A DNA stretch of 10,071 bases from Syntrophaceae bacterium UBA2251 (GTDB lineage Bacteria > Desulfobacterota > Syntrophia > Syntrophales > UBA2251), in the NCBI GenBank assembly GCA_002347815.1, contig DDXV01000022.1, positions 626-10,696 of the forward strand, in the 5' to 3' direction. The notes under the pieces were generated by a model. The model was not told the DNA's origin, did no database searches, and was given only the letters and a program-made list of their open reading frames with translations. Positions 6,193 to 10,071 of the stretch are shown one piece after another. The position numbers and the translations under genes are program-made. How positions within the stretch are numbered: the stretch's first letter is position 1; the number at the start of each line of letters is the position of its first letter.

Positions 6193-6241
6193 CGCGGACG
6201 GCCCGTGGGAACCCACGGGCCGTCATTCCGTCCGCGGACGG
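6193..6241. terminator. Cluster of overlapping hairpins between convergent transporter and hydrolase genes
   Basis: GACGGCCCGTGGG (6197-6209) and CCCACGGGCCGTC (6212-6224) form a perfect 13-base inverted repeat with two central bases, a very strong stem. A second repeat pairs CGCGGACGG (6193-6201) with CCGTCCGCG (6228-6236), and CCGTCCGCGGACGG (6228-6241) is itself a perfect 14-base palindrome. The first two use some of the same bases, so they are alternative folds. It starts four bases after the transporter stop and ends 14 bases before the hydrolase stop, as expected of a two-way terminator. No long T-run is present; the minus-strand exit has only a T-containing stretch. Confidence 0.65.
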
Positions 6242-6255
6242 TCCGACCGGGCGGA

Positions 6256-7185
6256 TCAGCGGTGGGCGGCAAGCCAGGCCAGGATGTCCGCCGTGACCGC
6301 GTCCCGATTGGTCTCGTTGAGCATCTCATGACGCCCGCCGGGATAATCCTTCCCCGTCACGTCCCGGCAGCCCGCCTCGCGATAGGCCGCCACCGTCTGC
6401 CGGACGCTCTTTCCGAACCCGCCCACGGGATCCTGATCGCCGGAGAAAACGAGGATCGGCAGCCCGGCGGGAACCTCGGCATACGTGGCCGCGGCGTGCG
6501 CGATCCGGACGCCGGTGAAAAGGTCGCAGAAAAACGAGGTCGTGCAGGTGAACCCGCAGAGGGGGTCGGCGACGTACTTGTCCACCTCCGCCGCGTCCCG
6601 GCTCAGCCAGTCGAACTCCGTCCGGTTCGGCCGGAACGGCCGGTTGAAGGCCCCGAAGGAAAGGGCCGTTAAAAGCGGGCTGCGTTCCCGGTTCCCCCGG
6701 AACGTCATCTCCAGCCGCGCCGCGCCGAGGGCAAAAAGGATGAGCGGCCCCTGGCGGGCCGTCGTTCCGGACAGGATCGCTCCCCGCAGGGTCTCGCCAT
6801 GCCGGCCGATGTAAACCTGGGCCAGCGTGGCGCCCATGCTGTGGCCGAAAAGATAGACCGGCCGCCCCGGGAGATCCTTCTGCATGCGGCCGTTCAACGC
6901 CAGGTGGTCTTCCACCACCCGGTTGAAGCCGTCCGTATCGGCCAGATAGCCCAGGTCGTCCCCGGATCGGGCCGTCCGGCCGTGCCCCCGATGGTTGGGC
7001 GCACAGACGGCGTAGCCGGCCGTCGTCAGCGCCTGGGCAAAGCGTTCGTACCGCCCGCCGTGCTCCGCCATGCCGTGGGCGATCTGAACCATGGCCCTCG
7101 CCCCGGCGGGATCGTCGGGAAGCCACCGGTACACGAACAACTCCACCCCGTCCGCCGTCTTGAACGCAAAATGATCCGCGCGCAT
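6256..7185 (-). CDS. Alpha/beta hydrolase, monoacylglycerol lipase / lysophospholipase type
   Basis: The 309-residue protein is probably a cytoplasmic serine esterase of the Hydrolase_4 group, acting on monoacylglycerols, lysophospholipids or similar acyl esters. The oxyanion-side motif HGMAEHGGRY (37-46) is typical of monoglyceride lipases. The nucleophile elbow is GHSMG with Ser116, the acid is probably Asp252 in SGDQDPVGG, and the base His286 in GGRHEMLNE, so the triad is complete. NHRGHGRT (64-71) is also characteristic. Residues about 145-225 form the variable cap. There is no signal peptide. The ATG follows AAGGAGGGG, which fixes the start. It lies 27 bases after the aldolase stop and is probably the last gene of the cyclase-aldolase-hydrolase operon. 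Its link to the other two is unclear. The family is secure, the exact substrate is not. Confidence 0.9.
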   Translation of the reverse strand: MRADHFAFKTADGVELFVYRWLPDDPAGARAMVQIAHGMAEHGGRYERFAQALTTAGYAVCAPNHRGHGRTARSGDDLGYLADTDGFNRVVEDHLALNGRMQKDLPGRPVYLFGHSMGATLAQVYIGRHGETLRGAILSGTTARQGPLILFALGAARLEMTFRGNRERSPLLTALSFGAFNRPFRPNRTEFDWLSRDAAEVDKYVADPLCGFTCTTSFFCDLFTGVRIAHAAATYAEVPAGLPILVFSGDQDPVGGFGKSVRQTVAAYREAGCRDVTGKDYPGGRHEMLNETNRDAVTADILAWLAAHR

Positions 7186-7212
7186 CCCGTCCCCTCCTTT
7201 AAGGTCTGATCC

Positions 7213-8217
7213 TCACCCCCCGATCGCTGCGAGGATCGCCGCGGCCTTGCCGGCGCTCCCCAGCACCTCCCTGTTTTTGCGCTGATACATCGCCTTCAGG
7301 GCCTCCCGCGCGGGACCCAGATATTTGCGGGGATCGAACTCCGCGGGCCGGACGGCAAAGACCTCCCGGATCGCCGCCGTCATGACGAGGCGGCCGTCGG
7401 AGTCGATGTTGATCTTGCAGACGGCCGACCGGGCCGCCTCCCGAAGCTGCGCCTCGGGAATCCCGATGGAGTCCTGCAAACGGCCGCCGTACCGGTTGAT
7501 CGTGTCCACCGCCTCCGGCGGAACGGAAGAGGATCCGTGCAGGACGATGGGAAAGCCGGGGATGCGCGTTTCGATCTCCCGCAGGATGTCGAGGCGGATC
7601 TCCGGATTCTGGCCGGGCTTGAACTTGTAGGCGCCATGGGAGGTGCCGATGGAGATGGCCAGGGAATCCACGCCCGTGCGGGCAAGAAAATCCTGGACCT
7701 CCTCCGGCTTCGTATAGGTATGGCTTTCCGCGGAGACATCGTCCTCCACCCCGGCGAGCACCCCCAGCTCCCCCTCGACCGTCACGTCGAACCGGTGGGC
7801 GTACGCCACGACCCGGCGCGTCAGTTCACAGTTGTCCTCGTAGGCGAGATGCGAGCCGTCGATCATGACGGAGGAGAAGCCCGTCTCGATGCAGGAAACG
7901 CAAAGCTCGTAGGAATCCCCGTGGTCGAGGTGGAGGGTGATGGGGATCTCGCCCAGGCCCTTTTCCGCCGCGACCCGCTTCATCATCGCCACGGCCCCCT
8001 GGCCCAGATAGCGCAGCAGGGTCTCGTCGGCGTAGTCCCGGGCCCCCTTGGAAACCTGGAGGATGACGGGCGACTGGGTTTCGAGACAGGCCAGGACGAT
8101 CGCCTGGAGCTGCTCCATGTTGTTGAAGTTGTAGGCCGGAACCGCGAAGCCCCCGTGGACGGCGGCGGCGAACATGGCCCGCGTGTTGACGAGGCCGAGG
8201 TCTCGATAATGGATCAT
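7213..8217 (-). CDS. fba: Class II (zinc) fructose-bisphosphate aldolase
   Basis: The enzyme splits fructose 1,6-bisphosphate into dihydroxyacetone phosphate and glyceraldehyde 3-phosphate, or joins them in gluconeogenesis. The 334 residues have the normal length. Motifs are AYNFNNMEQLQAI (28-40), HLDHG with catalytic Asp98 and zinc ligand His99, DGSHLAYEDN (120-129), EGELG (148-152), GTSHGAYK with His194, VLHGSSSVP with His227, and the phosphate-binding NIDSD (270-274). A related tagatose-bisphosphate aldolase is possible but less likely. The ATG at 8215-8217 overlaps the TGA of the upstream PAS-GGDEF gene (ATGA). Its binding site GGGAGGG (complement of 8225-8231) lies inside the last codons of that gene with a 7-base spacing, so the two are probably translationally coupled. 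The frame is open upstream to 8298, but that extension lacks a better start signal. Confidence 0.95.
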   Translation of the reverse strand: MIHYRDLGLVNTRAMFAAAVHGGFAVPAYNFNNMEQLQAIVLACLETQSPVILQVSKGARDYADETLLRYLGQGAVAMMKRVAAEKGLGEIPITLHLDHGDSYELCVSCIETGFSSVMIDGSHLAYEDNCELTRRVVAYAHRFDVTVEGELGVLAGVEDDVSAESHTYTKPEEVQDFLARTGVDSLAISIGTSHGAYKFKPGQNPEIRLDILREIETRIPGFPIVLHGSSSVPPEAVDTINRYGGRLQDSIGIPEAQLREAARSAVCKINIDSDGRLVMTAAIREVFAVRPAEFDPRKYLGPAREALKAMYQRKNREVLGSAGKAAAILAAIGG

Positions 8218-9998
8218 GACGATTCCCTCCCTTTTGAACGGTTTAGAAAGGGTAAATCCCCCTGACGGGACTGATCGCGGGAATTGCCCTCGCGCCACGC
8301 CCAGTCGTTGCGGCCTTTCTCCTTGACCCGGTAGAGGGCGACGTCGGCATTCCGGATCAACGCCTCCTCGTCCGTGCCGTCATCGGGATAGATGGCCATG
8401 CCGATGCTCGTGGTGATCTTCAGGAAATGCGGATCGACCGTAAAGGCGGACTGAAAGGCCGCGACCAGCTTGTCGCCGATCCGCTCGCCCGCGGTCCTGT
8501 CCGAGATGTCCGGAATCAGCAGCGCGAACTCGTCGCCCCCCAGACGCGCCACGGTGTCCTCCTTGCGCAGCAGGCCCCGGAGCCGTTCGGCGACGGCCTG
8601 AAGCAGGCGGTCCCCCGTCGGATGGCCGAGGGTGTCGTTGACTTCCTTGAACCGGTCGAGATCCATCATGGCGATCATGAATTGGCGCCCGTGACGGCCG
8701 GACCGGGCGATCTCCCAGGCAAACCGCTCCAGAAACGCCCGCCGGTTGGGCAGCCCGGTCAGGGAGTCCTGGTAGGCCAGGCTGAGGATGATCTCCTCCA
8801 TTTTCCGGCGCTCCGTCGTCTCGCGGACGATCCCGCGGAAGCCGGCCGGATTTCCGTCGGCGTCCCGGATCAGCGAAACCGAAGCCTCGTCGAATCCCAG
8901 GGTGCCGTCCTTGCGCATGACCTCCCATTCCAGACCATGATAGGGCTCGCCCGTGCGGTAGACCTGGTTGAACACCTCGAAGACCTTTTTGGCCGCCGCT
9001 TCGGGGGTGTATTGGAGGTAGCTCAGGCCCATCGTCTCTTCGCGGGTGTAGCCCAGTATCTGCCAGACCCGATCATTGAAGAACGTGAAGCGACCGGCCA
9101 GATCGACCTCGTAATACCCGTCGGCGATATCGGTGATGATCGTCCGGTAGCGCGCCTCGCTCTCCCGCAAGGCCGCTTCGGTGAGTTTCTGCCGGGTCAC
9201 GTCCATGCAGTTGCCAAGGACGGCCCGTTGCCCCCGGACGGTGATGGAGGTCACCGTTTCCATGTTCCAGGTGATGGCGCCGTCCTTTTTGACCGCCCGG
9301 AATTCGAAGGGTTCCGTCACGACGCCCTGAAGCATCAGCAGGGCGTTCTGCCTCACCCAGTCCCGGTCTTCGGGATGGATGATCTCTCCGCTCAGTCGGC
9401 CCGACAGTTCTTTCCTGCCGTAACCGGTCAGTTCGCAAAATTTCCGGTTGGTGTAGACAAACTTCCCCCCGACCGCCAGGAACACCCCGATGGGGGAATT
9501 GCGGACCAGGGCGCGGTAGAAATCGTCCACGCTCTTGCGTTCCGTGAGGTCGTGGGAAACGGCCAGCACCCGGGACCCGCCGTCGAGCCGGTGGAGAACC
9601 AGCTCCGTGCTGACCGGGGTTCCGTTCGGGCCGAGATATTGCCATTCGCACCGTAGCGGCTCGCCCGGCTGAATCGCGGCGAGCAGGTCGGCGCTAAGCC
9701 GGGCGGAGGGGATGCCGTTCGGTTGCCGTTCCGGGGAAACGGCTAGGGGCGTCCGGCCGACGAGCTGCTCCCGCGCGCGTCCGAACATGGCCAGCGCCCG
9801 TGGATTGCAGTCCTCGATCCGGAACCCGTCGAGGACGAGCACGGCGTCGCCGGTGGAGGAAAACAACCGCTGGCACAGCGCATCCCTGTCCCGCAGGACG
9901 CTCAATTCGTCGATCAGTTGCGCTTTCGTTTTCCGGTGATCCTGCATGGGTGCGGTGCGCCGTTCCGGGCGAGCGGTCCGTGCCGATGACGGAATCAT
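8214..9998 (-). CDS. Diguanylate cyclase with three PAS domains (PAS-PAS-PAS-GGDEF)
   Basis: The protein should make cyclic di-GMP from two GTP under control of its sensors. In 594 residues I see PAS 1 (about 40-155, ending VSHDLTERK), PAS 2 (about 158-272, with FVYTNRKFCELTGY and a PAC segment ending CMDVTRQK), PAS 3 (about 280-398, ending GIVRETTERRK) and a GGDEF domain (about 402-566) starting LAYQDSLTGLPNRRAF. The active site is a canonical GGDEF (487-491) in ARLGGDEFALL, and the inhibitory-site RxxD is present as R478-K-E-D481, five residues before it. No EAL domain, signal peptide or membrane helix is seen, so it is a soluble cytoplasmic sensor; the ligands are unknown. The start is uncertain: neither ATG 9998 nor ATG 9947 (MQDHRKTKAQLIDEL, where homology-like sequence begins, giving 577 residues) has a good binding site. 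Its stop overlaps the aldolase start, putting it first in the operon. Confidence 0.92.
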   Translation of the reverse strand: MIPSSARTARPERRTAPMQDHRKTKAQLIDELSVLRDRDALCQRLFSSTGDAVLVLDGFRIEDCNPRALAMFGRAREQLVGRTPLAVSPERQPNGIPSARLSADLLAAIQPGEPLRCEWQYLGPNGTPVSTELVLHRLDGGSRVLAVSHDLTERKSVDDFYRALVRNSPIGVFLAVGGKFVYTNRKFCELTGYGRKELSGRLSGEIIHPEDRDWVRQNALLMLQGVVTEPFEFRAVKKDGAITWNMETVTSITVRGQRAVLGNCMDVTRQKLTEAALRESEARYRTIITDIADGYYEVDLAGRFTFFNDRVWQILGYTREETMGLSYLQYTPEAAAKKVFEVFNQVYRTGEPYHGLEWEVMRKDGTLGFDEASVSLIRDADGNPAGFRGIVRETTERRKMEEIILSLAYQDSLTGLPNRRAFLERFAWEIARSGRHGRQFMIAMMDLDRFKEVNDTLGHPTGDRLLQAVAERLRGLLRKEDTVARLGGDEFALLIPDISDRTAGERIGDKLVAAFQSAFTVDPHFLKITTSIGMAIYPDDGTDEEALIRNADVALYRVKEKGRNDWAWREGNSRDQSRQGDLPFLNRSKGRESS

Positions 9999-10071
9999 TC
10001 AACAAGCAGGCGGATATGGATCAAGTTCCCCTCTTTACGTTTTTTTCATACCTAAATCTGGCCAACGTTTT
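9999..10071 (-). promoter_or_regulatory. AT-rich upstream region of the PAS-GGDEF operon
   Basis: This edge is clearly more AT-rich than the rest and is the probable promoter region of the leftward operon. On the minus strand TATGAA could be a -10, with its -35 beyond the window. Further down AGAGGGG (complement of 10028-10034) precedes a TTG that opens a nine-residue frame ending in TGA (complement of 9995-9997), overlapping ATG 9998 as ATGA. Whether this tiny frame is translated is unknown, and its ribosome-site spacing of three bases is short. Confidence 0.35.

Noticed and set aside
4849..6296. Long open frames on both strands over the transporter gene
   Set aside because: Arg/Gly/His-rich shadows with no membrane segments or motifs; the OFA transporter frame explains the region fully.
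8427..9656. Plus-strand open frame of about 400 codons opposite the PAS-GGDEF gene
   Set aside because: It is antisense to a gene with three PAS domains and a complete GGDEF domain, and shows no recognisable domain of its own.
1..10071. Defence island, CRISPR array, transposon, prophage, tRNA or rRNA
   Set aside because: I saw no spaced direct repeats, transposase or phage motifs, or tRNA-like cloverleaf, and nearly all the DNA is accounted for by ordinary chromosomal genes.

Overview
The window looks like an ordinary housekeeping-rich stretch of chromosome from a GC-rich Gram-negative bacterium. It most resembles a deltaproteobacterial or Desulfobacterota lineage, perhaps Syntrophales-like. 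That is my inference from the style of the GroEL/GroES, MnmA, OFA-type transporter and PAS-GGDEF proteins, and no search was run. Codons are strongly G/C-ending, strong AGGAGG-type ribosome binding sites precede most genes, and there is no sign of phage, transposon, CRISPR or tRNA genes.

Layout. On the left, the groES-groEL heat-shock operon runs leftward (groEL is cut by the window edge after 93 codons). It is divergent from mnmA, the tRNA 2-thiouridylase gene, and the roughly 350-base gap between them carries the groES promoter and a long mnmA leader. mnmA converges on a small metal-site cupin gene of unknown function, with two GC-rich hairpins between them. The cupin gene is divergent from a secreted, probably membrane-anchored 5'-nucleotidase-family phosphoesterase. 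Downstream on the same strand, under its own promoter with a clear palindromic operator candidate, is an OFA-family MFS transporter.

On the right, three leftward genes form a probable operon: a three-PAS GGDEF diguanylate cyclase, a class II fructose-bisphosphate aldolase whose ATG overlaps the cyclase stop codon (ATGA), and an alpha/beta hydrolase of the monoacylglycerol lipase/lysophospholipase type 27 bases further on. The transporter and the hydrolase converge on a dense cluster of overlapping inverted repeats that probably acts as a two-way terminator.

How the genes fit together. Chaperonin, tRNA thiolation and aldolase are core functions. The accessory parts are the cupin, the exported nucleotidase, the transporter and the signalling gene coupled to central metabolism. 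I found no convincing undescribed multi-gene system. The points most worth a second look are the cyclase-aldolase translational coupling, an EF-hand-like calcium loop and altered substrate motif in the nucleotidase, and the operator and substrate-site change of the transporter.
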